Assembly: GCF_900167565.1 (NCBI RefSeq)
Contig: NZ_FUZV01000002.1
Span: forward strand, 930,001-994,000
DNA length: 64,000 nt
Direction of reading: 5' to 3'
Source of the DNA: Pseudoxanthomonas indica
GTDB taxonomy: Bacteria > Pseudomonadota > Gammaproteobacteria > Xanthomonadales > Xanthomonadaceae
The notes beneath the pieces were generated by a model. That model made no database searches. It worked only from the letters and a program-made list of their open reading frames with translations, and had not been told where the DNA came from. Every line of letters begins with the position of its first letter. Positions within the stretch are counted from its first letter, which is position 1. Below are positions 11,641-20,217 of the stretch, in pieces. Made by a program: the position numbers and the translations under genes.

Positions 11641-11971
11641 CGTCGCGCAGATTGTGCGCAAGAGCGGGGTGATTCCTGCCTCAGCGGGTTGGCCTCGCTG
11701 CGTTGTTACCGATTCCTTCAGCCTGACTTTCGCCCATCGATTTGCCTGTGGCTGGCGAATCGAGAGAGGACGCTTGCACGCGATGCATGCGCGTCACGGC
11801 GACTGGCCGTGGCTGTTGCGAAAGGAATTTCTATAAAGCCGCAACTCAATCACCTTTATAGACATCCGGCTGAGAGCCTCAGTATTCTTTTCACACTGCG
11901 GGGCCGGCCATTGCAGAGGTGAAAACTGGTCGGTAGGACAGGCATCTCTGTCCTGCCAAGACGCCTCAGCA
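11641..11971. promoter_or_regulatory. Long leader before the autotransporter, with an inverted repeat
   Basis: No convincing gene lies in these 330 bases; a 96-codon open frame here has no ribosome site or protein-like composition. The only clear structure is a perfect 9-base inverted repeat, TCTATAAAG (11830-11838) and CTTTATAGA (11854-11862), separated by 15 bases. It sits about 110-140 bases before the first possible autotransporter start, where a dimeric regulator could bind. The regulatory role is inference. Confidence 0.45.
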
Positions 11972-14900
11972 ATGAAATCTCTCTGTTGTCCGCGGCCCAT
12001 TTTCCCGGGTACTTTCTCGCCGTCGCCGGCAACGGACCGGCATCCCCCGCACTCGCCACGCGGCGTTCCAGTGGCCCGCCGACAGGCAGGAAAAAGCCAT
12101 GCCCTTGCCTTGGCCATAGCTGTAAATCTATGGGGCTTGCATGGCGACCTGGAGGCCAGGGACCTGCACGGTGCGCAATACGTGGGCCCGGGCGAAACGC
12201 TGACGCTGGTCAAGGGCGACAGTCTGGACTACGAGGGTTGGGATGCGGCGTTGACGGTGACGGGTGCTGACGCCGTGGCGACGGGCCAGCAGGTGACGTT
12301 CAAGCTCGGTGGCCGTCCCTACGGCGTCGCCATCGGCCTGCAGGCACTTGGCGGTGGCCGGGTGGAGCTGGAGAAGGGTTCGATCAATTCCAATCTCAAC
12401 GACCGGCGGGTCTTCGAGACCCTGCAGGTGCAGGGCAGGGATGCCGCCGGCGTGGTCAGCAAGATGCGCCTGGCCGGCGTCGACATCAACGCCGGCTACA
12501 ATGGCAACGGCCAAGGTGCTTTTGCGGCCCGCGACGGCGGCAGTCTGCATTTCACCGATGGCCGCATCGCGGGCGGCAACGTCGGAAAATACTTCGGTTT
12601 GTTTACTGTCGATGGCACGGATAGCGAAATCCGCGCCATACGCACCGCCATTTCCCTGACCGGCAATGCCGGCCTGGGAGTGGCGGCGGGCGGGAAACTG
12701 ACCCTGCAGCAGATGGAGATCGCCACCAGCGACGGCTACCTCAACATGCTGATCACCGGCGAAGGCTCGCAGGCCAGCACCACCGCGCTGGTGTTGAGCA
12801 ATGCACGTTACGACATCAATGACGGCGCGCAGGCCCACGTCGTCAACGGGACCATCGTCAATGGCGCGCAACCGGCCTTCCGCGTGAGTGGCGGAAACAC
12901 CGCATCGAGCGTGAACGTCGATCAGGGCAGCTACAGCGCCAAGGGGAGCTACCTGGCCGAGATCCAGCACGACGGCCAGTTCACCGCGACCGACGCCGAC
13001 TTCAAGGCCAGCGACGTGCAGGCCGCGTTCCACACCAGCAGCAGCAGCGCCGAACTGACATTGAAGAAGAGCGCCATCGAGACCTCGGGCAACGAGGGCA
13101 GCCATGGCGTGGACATTCTCGGAGGGGTCGCCACGCTGGAGAGCCTCCGCCTGGATACGTGGGGCAATGAGGCCCATGCACTGCGCGGCACCCAGAACAA
13201 CGAGACCACGCTGTCGCGAATCTCCCTCAAGGACAGCCAGGTGGAGGTGCACGGCAGCGGCGGCGCGGCGCTGTACGTGGCAGGTGACAAGGTGGAAGCC
13301 ACCGTCGCCGCTTCACAGATGACGTCGCTGGAGACGGACGCGCATGGCTTTGTCCAGGTGGACCGTGCTCAGTTGGACGTGCGCGACTCGCAGATTGACG
13401 TGCAGGGCGCGCGCGGCAGCACCTATGTGAGCCGGGTCAACACCCGTGGCAATGGCGGCAACAGCGCGCGGATCGCCACCAGCGTTATGCGCGCCATGAA
13501 GGGGCCCGCCCTGTGGTTTCTGGGCGATCAACACAAGCTGATTCTCAACGAGTCGCGCGTGCTGTCCGGCGAGGTCGATGGCGCGCCCGGGGTACTGATG
13601 CAAGTCGACGACGCGATCCTGGACAACCAGGACACGCTGGCTGCGGGCCGCATCACCCTCAACGCGCGCGATTCGGAACTGTTGGGAGACGTGCGCGTCG
13701 ACAGCGCCACCGCCGAAGTGAATCTGGACCTGACCGGCGCCTCGACGCTGCAGGGCGCCCTGCTGTCCGAGGCGGGCCGACAGGTGGCGGAGCTGGGTCT
13801 GATGGAGAGCAGTACGTGGATGGTGACCGCGCACTCGGGACTGACTCAATTGATTCACCGCGGACTGCTGCAGTTCGCGGCGCCCGCCACCGCCAGCGAC
13901 TTCAAACGCGTGCAGGTGACCGGCAACTACGACATCGGCGAAGGCACGCTGGAGTTCAACACCCGCCTGGAAGGCGATGACTCGGCCACCGATCGTCTGC
14001 TGGTGCAAGGCAATGCAACAGGCGTGGGCAGCGTGCGCGTGGTCAACGCCAAGGGCGCGGGCGCCGCCACCGTTGAAGGCATCCGCCTGGTACAGGTGGA
14101 CGGCGAGTCGAGCGCGACCTTGAGCCTGCTCGAGCGCGTCGTCGCCGGCCCGTACGAGTACACCCTGGTGCAGGGCAGCGTCAGCGCGCCGGACGACGGC
14201 GACTGGTACCTGCGCTCCAGCCGGCCACCACCGGTGAAACCCGACGACCCGGTGCAGCCGGACGAGCCGGACAAGCCCGACGAGCCGGTGAAGCCGGACG
14301 AGCCCGACCAACCCGTCAAGCCCGATTCTCCGGACGATCCCACCCCCCCAATCACGCCGGTCGACCCGCCATCGCCATCGCCTCCGGAACCACTGTGGCG
14401 TCCGGAAGTGGCGGCGTACCAGGCCAACCAATGGGCGAGCATCAGTCTGTTCTCGCACAACCTGCACGATCGCCTGGGCGAACCGGTGTACGCCGAGCGC
14501 CAACGCGATGGCTCAGGCGGCCAGGCTTGGGTGCGCAGCCAGCGTCAGCAACACGATCTGCGCACGGAGAACCGGCAGCTGGCTTCGGCCACCGATGCGA
14601 CGATGCTGCAAGCCGGCGCCGAACTGACCCGTTGGCAGCCGCGCGATCACCGCCTGCATCTGGGCATGATGGCCGGCGCGGCGCAGGCGCAGAGCCACGT
14701 CGGTTCCGCACTGACCGGCTACCACGCCAAGGGTTCCGTGCGCGGACACAGCTTCGGCCTCTATGGCACCTGGTTCTCGCGCGCGGGCACTCCAGGCGGT
14801 GCTTACCTGGATGGCTGGGTGCAACACGGCCGCTTCCACAACCAGGTGCAGAGCGACGGCCTGCGCAGCGTGCGCTATACCTCGCGCAGCTGGACCGCTT

Positions 14901-15343
14901 CGCTGGAAGCCGGCTATGCATGGAATGCGTGGACCAGCGCGCGCGCGCGCTGGATGCTGGAACCGCAACTGCAGTACGTGTATGTGCAGCACTCCGCTGA
15001 TCGCGTGCGCGAAGCCAACGGCACGCGCATCGATGCCAGCGCCGGTGCGGGCGTGGACCGGCGCCTGGGGCTGCGGATGTACCCGCAGGTGCTGGACCTG
15101 CAGGTGATGCGGGTGCAGCCCTACCTCGCGGTGCACCGCGAGGACTATGCCGCGCGTCGCGGTGTGCGGTTCGAGGGCACCGCCATGAACGGCAGCCTGC
15201 CGCGCCGCATCGATTCCATGCAGGCCGGAGCGGATGCCGAGTTGGGTGGTGGCTGGACTGCGCGCGGCTTCATCACCCTGCGGCGTGGCGCCGGCCACTA
15301 CCGCGAGGTCAGCGGCCAGGTCGGGCTGGGTTACCGCTGGTGA
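11972..15343 (+). CDS. Autotransporter outer-membrane beta-barrel protein (type Va)
   Basis: This 1123-residue surface protein carries its own export pore. A signal-like stretch (KSHALALAIAVNLWGLHGDLEA) precedes a ~650-residue passenger rich in short Gly/Asn/Asp beta-strand repeats, typical of a pertactin-like beta-helix. A Pro/Asp/Glu/Lys linker with repeated KPDEP and QPDEP units covers about residues 750-805. The last ~300 residues look like the 12-strand barrel, ending in the expected aromatic residue (VGLGYRW). The N-terminus is uncertain: ATG 11972 gives about 33 extra residues before the signal core, while GTG 12071 starts close to it, and neither has a good ribosome site. The passenger shows no protease triad that I can recognise, so adhesion or biofilm functions are guesses. 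Its 3' end overlaps rlmJ by 13 bases. Confidence 0.88.
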   Translation: MKSLCCPRPIFPGTFSPSPATDRHPPHSPRGVPVARRQAGKSHALALAIAVNLWGLHGDLEARDLHGAQYVGPGETLTLVKGDSLDYEGWDAALTVTGADAVATGQQVTFKLGGRPYGVAIGLQALGGGRVELEKGSINSNLNDRRVFETLQVQGRDAAGVVSKMRLAGVDINAGYNGNGQGAFAARDGGSLHFTDGRIAGGNVGKYFGLFTVDGTDSEIRAIRTAISLTGNAGLGVAAGGKLTLQQMEIATSDGYLNMLITGEGSQASTTALVLSNARYDINDGAQAHVVNGTIVNGAQPAFRVSGGNTASSVNVDQGSYSAKGSYLAEIQHDGQFTATDADFKASDVQAAFHTSSSSAELTLKKSAIETSGNEGSHGVDILGGVATLESLRLDTWGNEAHALRGTQNNETTLSRISLKDSQVEVHGSGGAALYVAGDKVEATVAASQMTSLETDAHGFVQVDRAQLDVRDSQIDVQGARGSTYVSRVNTRGNGGNSARIATSVMRAMKGPALWFLGDQHKLILNESRVLSGEVDGAPGVLMQVDDAILDNQDTLAAGRITLNARDSELLGDVRVDSATAEVNLDLTGASTLQGALLSEAGRQVAELGLMESSTWMVTAHSGLTQLIHRGLLQFAAPATASDFKRVQVTGNYDIGEGTLEFNTRLEGDDSATDRLLVQGNATGVGSVRVVNAKGAGAATVEGIRLVQVDGESSATLSLLERVVAGPYEYTLVQGSVSAPDDGDWYLRSSRPPPVKPDDPVQPDEPDKPDEPVKPDEPDQPVKPDSPDDPTPPITPVDPPSPSPPEPLWRPEVAAYQANQWASISLFSHNLHDRLGEPVYAERQRDGSGGQAWVRSQRQQHDLRTENRQLASATDATMLQAGAELTRWQPRDHRLHLGMMAGAAQAQSHVGSALTGYHAKGSVRGHSFGLYGTWFSRAGTPGGAYLDGWVQHGRFHNQVQSDGLRSVRYTSRSWTASLEAGYAWNAWTSARARWMLEPQLQYVYVQHSADRVREANGTRIDASAGAGVDRRLGLRMYPQVLDLQVMRVQPYLAVHREDYAARRGVRFEGTAMNGSLPRRIDSMQAGADAELGGGWTARGFITLRRGAGHYREVSGQVGLGYRW
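14225..14345 (+). repeat. Short tandem repeats coding the Pro-rich linker of the autotransporter
   Basis: Imperfect 12- to 15-base units reading GACGAGCCGGACAAG or GACGAGCCGGTGAAG repeat across this segment. They encode a KPDEP/QPDEP linker between passenger and barrel. Such repeats often change copy number between strains by slippage in multiples of three. Confidence 0.65.
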
Positions 15344-16194
15344 GCCATCTGCAACCACTCCAGGCGCGTGCTGGCGCCGGCTTCGCCCAGCGCTTTCTGC
15401 AACGCCGGCAGCGCGGGGGCGATGGCCTGTTCGATCTGGAAGGGGGGATTGAGCAGCAACATGCCGCTGCCATTCAGTCGCAGCGGCGAGTCATCGGGGC
15501 GGATCTGCAGTTCCGCCAGCAGCGCCGACTTCGCGGGCAGGGCCGCGGCCTTGCGCAAGAACGGCTGCAGGCTGCGCCGCTGCTTGATCGGGTACCAGAC
15601 CGCGTAACAGGCGTTGGGCCAGCGCTCCATGGCGTCGCGCAGCGACTTGATGATCTGCGGGTACTCGGCGTCCTGCGCTTCGTACGGCGGATCGATCAGC
15701 ACCAGGCCGCGGGCGATCTTCACCTCGCCCACACGCGGCGGCAACAGCGCATGCAGCGCGACATAGCCGTCGCGCGCATGCACGCCGACGCGCTTGTCAT
15801 GGGCGAACAGGGCCTTGAGTTCACTCGCCTCTTCGGGCTGCAGCTCGCACGCCGCCAGGCGGTCCTGCTCGCGCAGCGCCTGCGCGGCCAACAGCGGCGA
15901 ACCGGGATAGGCCACCAGTGCGCCGACCGGGTTGGCGGCCTGCACGGCCCGCAGATAGTGTTCCAGCACCTCGGGCAGGGCGGGCTGGTCGAACAGCCGG
16001 AAAATGCCGGATTCAGCCTCGCCGGTCTTCTGGCTCTCGCTGCCCCCCAGCAGATAGCGGCCGCGGCCGGCATGGGTATCGAGCACGAAGAAGGGGCTGT
16101 CCTTGCGCTTGAGCGCGGCCAGCACGGCCAGCAGGATCATGTGCTTGAGCACGTCGGCATGGTTACCGGCGTGGAAGGCGTGGCGATAGTTCAT
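15331..16194 (-). CDS. rlmJ: 23S rRNA (adenine(2030)-N6)-methyltransferase
   Basis: This 287-residue enzyme should methylate A2030 of 23S rRNA using SAM. The N-terminus MNYRHAFHAGNHADVLKH is the signature of RlmJ and places the start at ATG 16194. FVLDTHAGRGRY is the SAM-binding motif and VLIDPPYEAQ is the catalytic DPPY motif of N6-adenine methyltransferases. The stop codon overlaps the 3' end of the autotransporter gene, and the gene is divergent from creB. Confidence 0.95.
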   Translation of the reverse strand: MNYRHAFHAGNHADVLKHMILLAVLAALKRKDSPFFVLDTHAGRGRYLLGGSESQKTGEAESGIFRLFDQPALPEVLEHYLRAVQAANPVGALVAYPGSPLLAAQALREQDRLAACELQPEEASELKALFAHDKRVGVHARDGYVALHALLPPRVGEVKIARGLVLIDPPYEAQDAEYPQIIKSLRDAMERWPNACYAVWYPIKQRRSLQPFLRKAAALPAKSALLAELQIRPDDSPLRLNGSGMLLLNPPFQIEQAIAPALPALQKALGEAGASTRLEWLQMAHQR

Positions 16195-16239
16195 CCGCAC
16201 AGCATAGTCGCAGCGATGGACCACGGCTATGCTGTGGGC

Positions 16240-16923
16240 ATGCCGCTGATCCTGCTTGCCGAAGACGAAACCGCCATCGCCGACACCGTCGTCTATGCCC
16301 TGCGCAGCGAGGGCATGGAGGCCGAGCACGTATTGCTGGGCGGACTGGTCGAACCGCGGGTGCGCGCCGGCGGGGTGGACGTGGTGGTGCTGGACATCGG
16401 CCTGCCGGACATCAACGGTTTCGATGTCTGCAAGCGCCTGCGCAGCTTCAGCGACGTGCCGGTGATTTTCCTGACCGCGCGCAACGACGAGATTGACCGC
16501 GTGCTGGGCCTGGAATTGGGCGCGGACGACTACGTGGCCAAACCCTTTTCGCCGCGCGAGCTGGTGGCGCGCGTGCGTGCGCGCCTGCGGCGTGCACCGG
16601 TGGCGCCGCCGGTGGCGGTGGCCGGTTGGGATCGCCATGGCGAGTTTGCGATTGATCGCGACGGTCACCGCATCCATTACCGCGGGCAGGCGCTGGACCT
16701 GACCCGTTACGAGTACGCACTGCTGGCGGCGTTGTTGCAGCGCCCGGGCGCCATCCTCAGCCGCGCGCAGCTGATGGATCGCGGCTGGGACAGCGATGCC
16801 GAGAGCATGGACCGCACGGTGGACACCCACATCAAGACGCTGCGCGGCAAGCTGCGTGCGGCGGGCGCGGACCCGGATCCCATCCGCACCCATCGCGGCC
16901 TGGGTTACGCCCTCGAGGTCTGA
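16240..16923 (+). CDS. creB: Response regulator CreB
   Basis: This 227-residue OmpR/PhoB-type regulator has a receiver domain with acidic pocket LLAEDE, the phospho-acceptor Asp in VVVLDIGLPDINGFD, a conserved Thr in FLTARND and Lys in DYVAKPFS. A winged-helix DNA-binding domain follows (LTRYEYALL, HIKTLRGKLR). The next gene encodes a CreC-like sensor, 3 bases away, and creD lies further on, which supports CreB rather than another regulator. CreB orthologues bind tandem TTCAC tags and drive creD, affecting envelope integrity and, in some relatives, beta-lactam responses. ATG 16240 was preferred to ATG 16216 because MPLILLAEDE is the usual N-terminus. Confidence 0.9.
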   Translation: MPLILLAEDETAIADTVVYALRSEGMEAEHVLLGGLVEPRVRAGGVDVVVLDIGLPDINGFDVCKRLRSFSDVPVIFLTARNDEIDRVLGLELGADDYVAKPFSPRELVARVRARLRRAPVAPPVAVAGWDRHGEFAIDRDGHRIHYRGQALDLTRYEYALLAALLQRPGAILSRAQLMDRGWDSDAESMDRTVDTHIKTLRGKLRAAGADPDPIRTHRGLGYALEV

Positions 16924-16926
16924 CCC

Positions 16927-18357
16927 ATGCGAATCGGCCTGCGCCTGTTCATCGCCTTCTTCCTGATCGTGGGGCTGGCGGCGTTCTTCGTGATGCGGGT
17001 GTTCGTCAATGAGGTGAAGCCGGGCGTGCGCCAGGCGATGGAGTCCACGTTGGTGGATACCGCCAACGTGTTGGCGGTGATGGCGGCGGACGACATGCGG
17101 GCCGGCCGGATCGCCGACGGCGATTTCGCCCGCGACATCGCGCAGGCCGGGCAACGCGACTTGAAGGCTCGGGTGTGGCGGTTTCCCAAGGATCGCATCG
17201 ACTACCGGGTGACCATCACCGATGCGCGTGGCGTGGTGGTGTACGACTCCACCGGCCAGGACATTGGCCGCGACAATTCGCGCTGGAACGATGTCTACCG
17301 CACCCTGCGCGGTGAGTACGGCGCGCGCTCCAGTCCGGAAACGCCCGGGCAGACCGAGCGCACGGTGATGCACGTCGCCGCGCCGATTCGCGATGGCGAC
17401 CGGATCATCGGCGTGCTGACCGTGGCGCAACCCAACCACAGCATCGAACCCTTCATCACCGCCAGCCAGCAGAACATCATGCGCCGCGGCGCCTGGTTGA
17501 TTGGGTTGTCGGCCTTGATTGGCCTGTTGATTACCTGGTGGCTGGTGCGCGGCATCAACCGCCTCAACCGCTATGCGCAGGCCGTAGCAGCGGGCGAACC
17601 GGTGCCGCCGCCCAAGCCACGCAATGACGAGATTGGCGACTTGGGGCGCGCGCTGGAAGCGATGCGGCGCAAGCTGGAAGGCAAGGCCTACGTGGAGCAG
17701 TACGTGCAGTCGCTGACCCACGAGATGAAAAGCCCGCTGGCGGCGATACGCGGCGCGGCCGAGTTGCTGCAGGAGCCGATGGCCGATGATCAGCGCCAGC
17801 GTTTTGCCCACAGCATCCTCAGCCAGCAGCAACGGCTGACCGAAACCATCGACAAGCTGCTGATGCTGGCCGAGGTGGAACAGCATGGCTGGTTGCAGAA
17901 GCGGCAACCGGTTTCCGTGGATGCGTTGATGGCGCAGGTGGTGGAGGATGCCGCGGGTTCGGCGCAGTCTTTGGAGGTGACGCTGACCGCGAGCGCCGAG
18001 GATGCCGGATTGGTGGTGCAGGGCGATGCGTTCCTGCTGCGGCAGGCGCTGGGCAATCTGGTCGACAACGCACTGGCGTTTTCGCCGCCGCAGGGCGCGG
18101 TGCAGGTGCTGGCGCAGCAGCAGGGCGATCTGGTTCGCCTGTGCGTGCGTGATCAGGGGCCGGGCATACCGGACTATGCGCGTGAGCGGGTGTTCGAACG
18201 CTTCTATTCGCTGGCGCGGCCAGCGACCGGGCATCGCAGCTCGGGCCTGGGCCTGCCGTTCGTGCGCGAGGTGGCGCGCCTGCATGGCGGCGAGATCAGC
18301 CTGGAACCGCGTGCGGAAGGCGGGACCGATGCGGTGCTGACGGTGGCGGTGGGCTAG
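16927..18357 (+). CDS. creC: Two-component sensor histidine kinase CreC
   Basis: This is a 476-residue inner-membrane kinase. TM1 spans about residues 5-28 and TM2 about 184-207, enclosing a periplasmic sensor with RVTITDARGVVVYDSTGQD. A HAMP-like segment follows, then the H-box LTHEMKSPLAAIRGAAELL carrying the phospho-accepting His, the N-box LGNLVDNALAFSP, and the ATP lid DQGPGIPD and SSGLGLPFVRE. The creB neighbour is its partner. The signal sensed by CreC is not settled. A strong hairpin at 18368-18397 lies 11 bases after the stop. Confidence 0.92.
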   Translation: MRIGLRLFIAFFLIVGLAAFFVMRVFVNEVKPGVRQAMESTLVDTANVLAVMAADDMRAGRIADGDFARDIAQAGQRDLKARVWRFPKDRIDYRVTITDARGVVVYDSTGQDIGRDNSRWNDVYRTLRGEYGARSSPETPGQTERTVMHVAAPIRDGDRIIGVLTVAQPNHSIEPFITASQQNIMRRGAWLIGLSALIGLLITWWLVRGINRLNRYAQAVAAGEPVPPPKPRNDEIGDLGRALEAMRRKLEGKAYVEQYVQSLTHEMKSPLAAIRGAAELLQEPMADDQRQRFAHSILSQQQRLTETIDKLLMLAEVEQHGWLQKRQPVSVDALMAQVVEDAAGSAQSLEVTLTASAEDAGLVVQGDAFLLRQALGNLVDNALAFSPPQGAVQVLAQQQGDLVRLCVRDQGPGIPDYARERVFERFYSLARPATGHRSSGLGLPFVREVARLHGGEISLEPRAEGGTDAVLTVAVG

Positions 18358-18367
18358 CGCTGGGCTA

Positions 18368-18397
18368 GCAGGCCGGCATCGTTCCCTGCCGGCCTGC
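18368..18397. terminator. Hairpin after creC
   Basis: An 11-base stem (GCAGGCCGGCA with TGCCGGCCTGC) and an 8-base loop lie between the creC stop and the stop of the convergent small gene. No T-run follows, so it could be a bidirectional attenuating hairpin rather than a classic intrinsic terminator. Confidence 0.5.
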
Positions 18398-18407
18398 CAC
18401 GGGTGAC

Positions 18408-18713
18408 TCAGGCGGTTTCGAATTCTTCGGTGGCCTCCAGGGCCGTGGCCAGTTGGGTGCTGAGCAGGTGCAGGCAACCGCTCCAGGCCTCGGGTGCGAC
18501 GATGGGGTCATCGTTGCGCGACAGCGTGAGCAGGTGCAGCAGATGCAGGGTTTCCTGCACGGTCCAGAGTTGCTGGCGGGCGGATTCGCGGGGCGACTCG
18601 CCGATGGGGGGCGAGGGCGGGGCGCGTGGCGCCGGTGGAGCGGGCGGCAGGAAGTGGATGGCGCTGTCGGTGGAAGGGGTGGGCGTGGTGCTTGTAGGAT
18701 TGAGGCTAGCCAT
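18408..18713 (-). CDS. Small hypothetical protein, Xanthomonadaceae-type
   Basis: This is a 101-residue protein with a Pro-rich N-terminal half (PPAPPAPRAPPSPP) and a conserved-looking helical C-terminus (RQQLWTVQETLHLLHLLTL, then WSGCLHLLSTQLATALEATEE). It resembles short proteins that I recall as specific to Xanthomonadaceae (XAC0095-like), but this is from memory and function is unknown. No signal peptide is seen. It is convergent with creC and is the first gene of the segment that separates creBC from creD. ATG 18713 was chosen to exclude a low-complexity, unlikely upstream extension. Confidence 0.55.
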   Translation of the reverse strand: MASLNPTSTTPTPSTDSAIHFLPPAPPAPRAPPSPPIGESPRESARQQLWTVQETLHLLHLLTLSRNDDPIVAPEAWSGCLHLLSTQLATALEATEEFETA

Positions 18714-18964
18714 AACTGGTATCCATGTTGTACTGGTTTTGGTTAGCGGGCCGGTCTGAGTCGCACGCTCAGACGGTCCGCGCTTTTGTCTCGCAGCTGG
18801 GGAGTGGAGCGGGGCGCTGCGGGAGGGGGATGCCCTGTAGCAAAACCTAGAACTTGTTGCGTGGAAATGCACCTATATTGCGGAGGAAATTTGATCTGCA
18901 ACGTGTGCGGTGCGGGGCGGGGGAAACCAGATGGGCGAGCATCAACCAAAGGGACGGGTTGGAT

Positions 18965-19108
18965 ATGCACAGCATTCATTACCGGAAGGCGCTACGGCTG
19001 ATGGCGCGCGAGGACAACGCCAACAAAGCCTATCCCTTGCTGCTCGCCGCCATGGACGAGGGCGACTTCCGCTTCGGCCGGTACAACACTGGCTTCCCTT
19101 ATTCCTAG
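18965..19108 (+). pseudogene. Fragment of a Sel1/TPR-like repeat protein
   Basis: This 47-codon frame starts like a Sel1-type helical repeat protein (HYRKALRLMAREDNANKAYPLLLAAMDEGDF). After DFR it departs from the expected pattern and stops at a TAG. It is therefore more likely the truncated 5' end of a larger gene than a complete small protein. It lies in the accessory stretch between creC and creD. Confidence 0.35.
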
Positions 19109-19171
19109 CGCAAATGGCGCCCATCAGACGAAGGCCCTAGTCTTGTCAGCATCAAACGCGCGGGGGTGCGC

Positions 19172-19936
19172 ATGAATCGCTTGCTCTTCGGTGCCGCAGC
19201 CATAGCGGCCTTGGTCATTCTGCAGTTCGCTTTCGAGTACTACACAACCGATGGCGTGACTTTCGTTCATCCCGTCACTTGGTTCATGGGGCTGGAAGAG
19301 GATGAGAGAGCTGCCTGGATGCAAGCCTGGTTTAGCGTGCTGGCGATTGCGGTCGCGGCAGGCATTGGGTTGCACCAGGCAGCGGACGCAAGGAGGGTCG
19401 CAAAGGACGCTGCCGCGGCTGAAGCAATTCGCCAGGGAAAGATCAGAGGTGAGGCGAAGCTTGCGCAGATGCTGGAGACCAACTACCTGCTGATGGAGTT
19501 GGCGCAGGATGCTGAGCGTCTTAAGAGGGCATGGGCAGTGATTAACGCTGGAGAGGACGTAAACCCAGAGCAGGCACTCGGCGAAGCGGGGAAGCGATAC
19601 GCGGCCACGTTCGGCACGATGACTTTGGATCGTCCGCTGGACGGGTATCTTGGCGACCGAGATCTGTACGTTCCTGCGCATCTTGAAAGCATTCGCCAAG
19701 CCGAACTCTCCAACCGCAACTATGACCGGGCGATTCGCCATATCGCAACGTTCTTGGCTGCGACAGATGTCACCGTCGGCCAAGTAATGGAGTGGAAGGA
19801 CGCCCGCTTGATTGAGCTGGATCGTGTCCACCGTTTCAGCGTGGAAGCGATTGACGCGATTGCCGAGGCTTACAACTTCCGACGCTACGCCGAGCTGTTC
19901 AAGCAGGATTTGGGCAACCAAGAGGCCCGCAACTAG
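19172..19936 (+). CDS. Hypothetical membrane protein with two N-terminal TM segments
   Basis: This is a 254-residue protein of unrecognised family. TM1 is at about residues 4-22 (LLFGAAAIAALVILQFAFEYY) and TM2 at about 50-67 (SVLAIAVAAGIGLHQAA). The remaining ~185 residues are charged and helical (ARRVAKDAAAAEAIRQGK, LIELDRVHRFSVEAIDAIAEAY) and probably cytoplasmic. A G-rich stretch precedes ATG 19172. Base composition is visibly less GC-rich than in the flanking cre genes, which fits horizontal acquisition. It lies between creC and creD. No function can be proposed. Confidence 0.6.
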   Translation: MNRLLFGAAAIAALVILQFAFEYYTTDGVTFVHPVTWFMGLEEDERAAWMQAWFSVLAIAVAAGIGLHQAADARRVAKDAAAAEAIRQGKIRGEAKLAQMLETNYLLMELAQDAERLKRAWAVINAGEDVNPEQALGEAGKRYAATFGTMTLDRPLDGYLGDRDLYVPAHLESIRQAELSNRNYDRAIRHIATFLAATDVTVGQVMEWKDARLIELDRVHRFSVEAIDAIAEAYNFRRYAELFKQDLGNQEARN

Positions 19937-19944
19937 GTAAGTCA

Positions 19945-19963
19945 CCGAGCGCTCGGCGGTTTT
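19945..19963 (+). terminator. Weak terminator after the hypothetical membrane protein gene
   Basis: The palindrome CCGAGC/GCTCGG (19945-19956) is followed by CGG and four T. Confidence 0.35.
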
Positions 19964-20134
19964 GCATTCACTTGCAACGCGGACACCCGGCTGTGCAGCT
20001 GGTCGTGGCGGAGCCATTGGACCTGGCTGGCCGTGAACATGTGGGTGATGAAACAATCGGTGTTTAGAAGCACGGTTAGCTCGACTGGCTGTGTTGGATA
20101 GCGGATTCCGACTGCAAGGACCTCGCCGCTCAAC

Positions 20135-20150
20135 TTCACCCCCACTTCAA
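20135..20150 (+). promoter_or_regulatory. cre-tag-like CreB binding site upstream of creD
   Basis: The sequence reads TTCAC (20135-20139), six bases, then TTCAA (20146-20150). The published cre/blr-tag is TTCAC-N6-TTCAC, so this copy has one mismatch in the last base. It lies about 70-80 bases before the creD start, a sensible activator position. CreB is encoded about 4 kb upstream. Binding is inferred. Confidence 0.6.
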
Positions 20151-20217
20151 ACTCCCCACCTTCCCCCTCCACACCCCGCGCCCACCATGCCCGCCACTTC
20201 CCGGCATGGAGCAAGGC

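Noticed and set aside
11632..11922. A 96-codon frame in the autotransporter leader
   Set aside because: It has no ribosome site and no protein-like composition, and it begins inside the T-run of a terminator.
16195..18477. A long minus-strand extension upstream of rlmJ covering creB and creC
   Set aside because: The rlmJ domain starts at 16194 with its family signature; the extension is antisense to creBC with shadow composition.
18714..18964. A gene or promoter in the gap between the small hypothetical gene and the Sel1-like fragment
   Set aside because: Open frames there are short and GC-shadow in nature; no clear promoter or repeat is seen.
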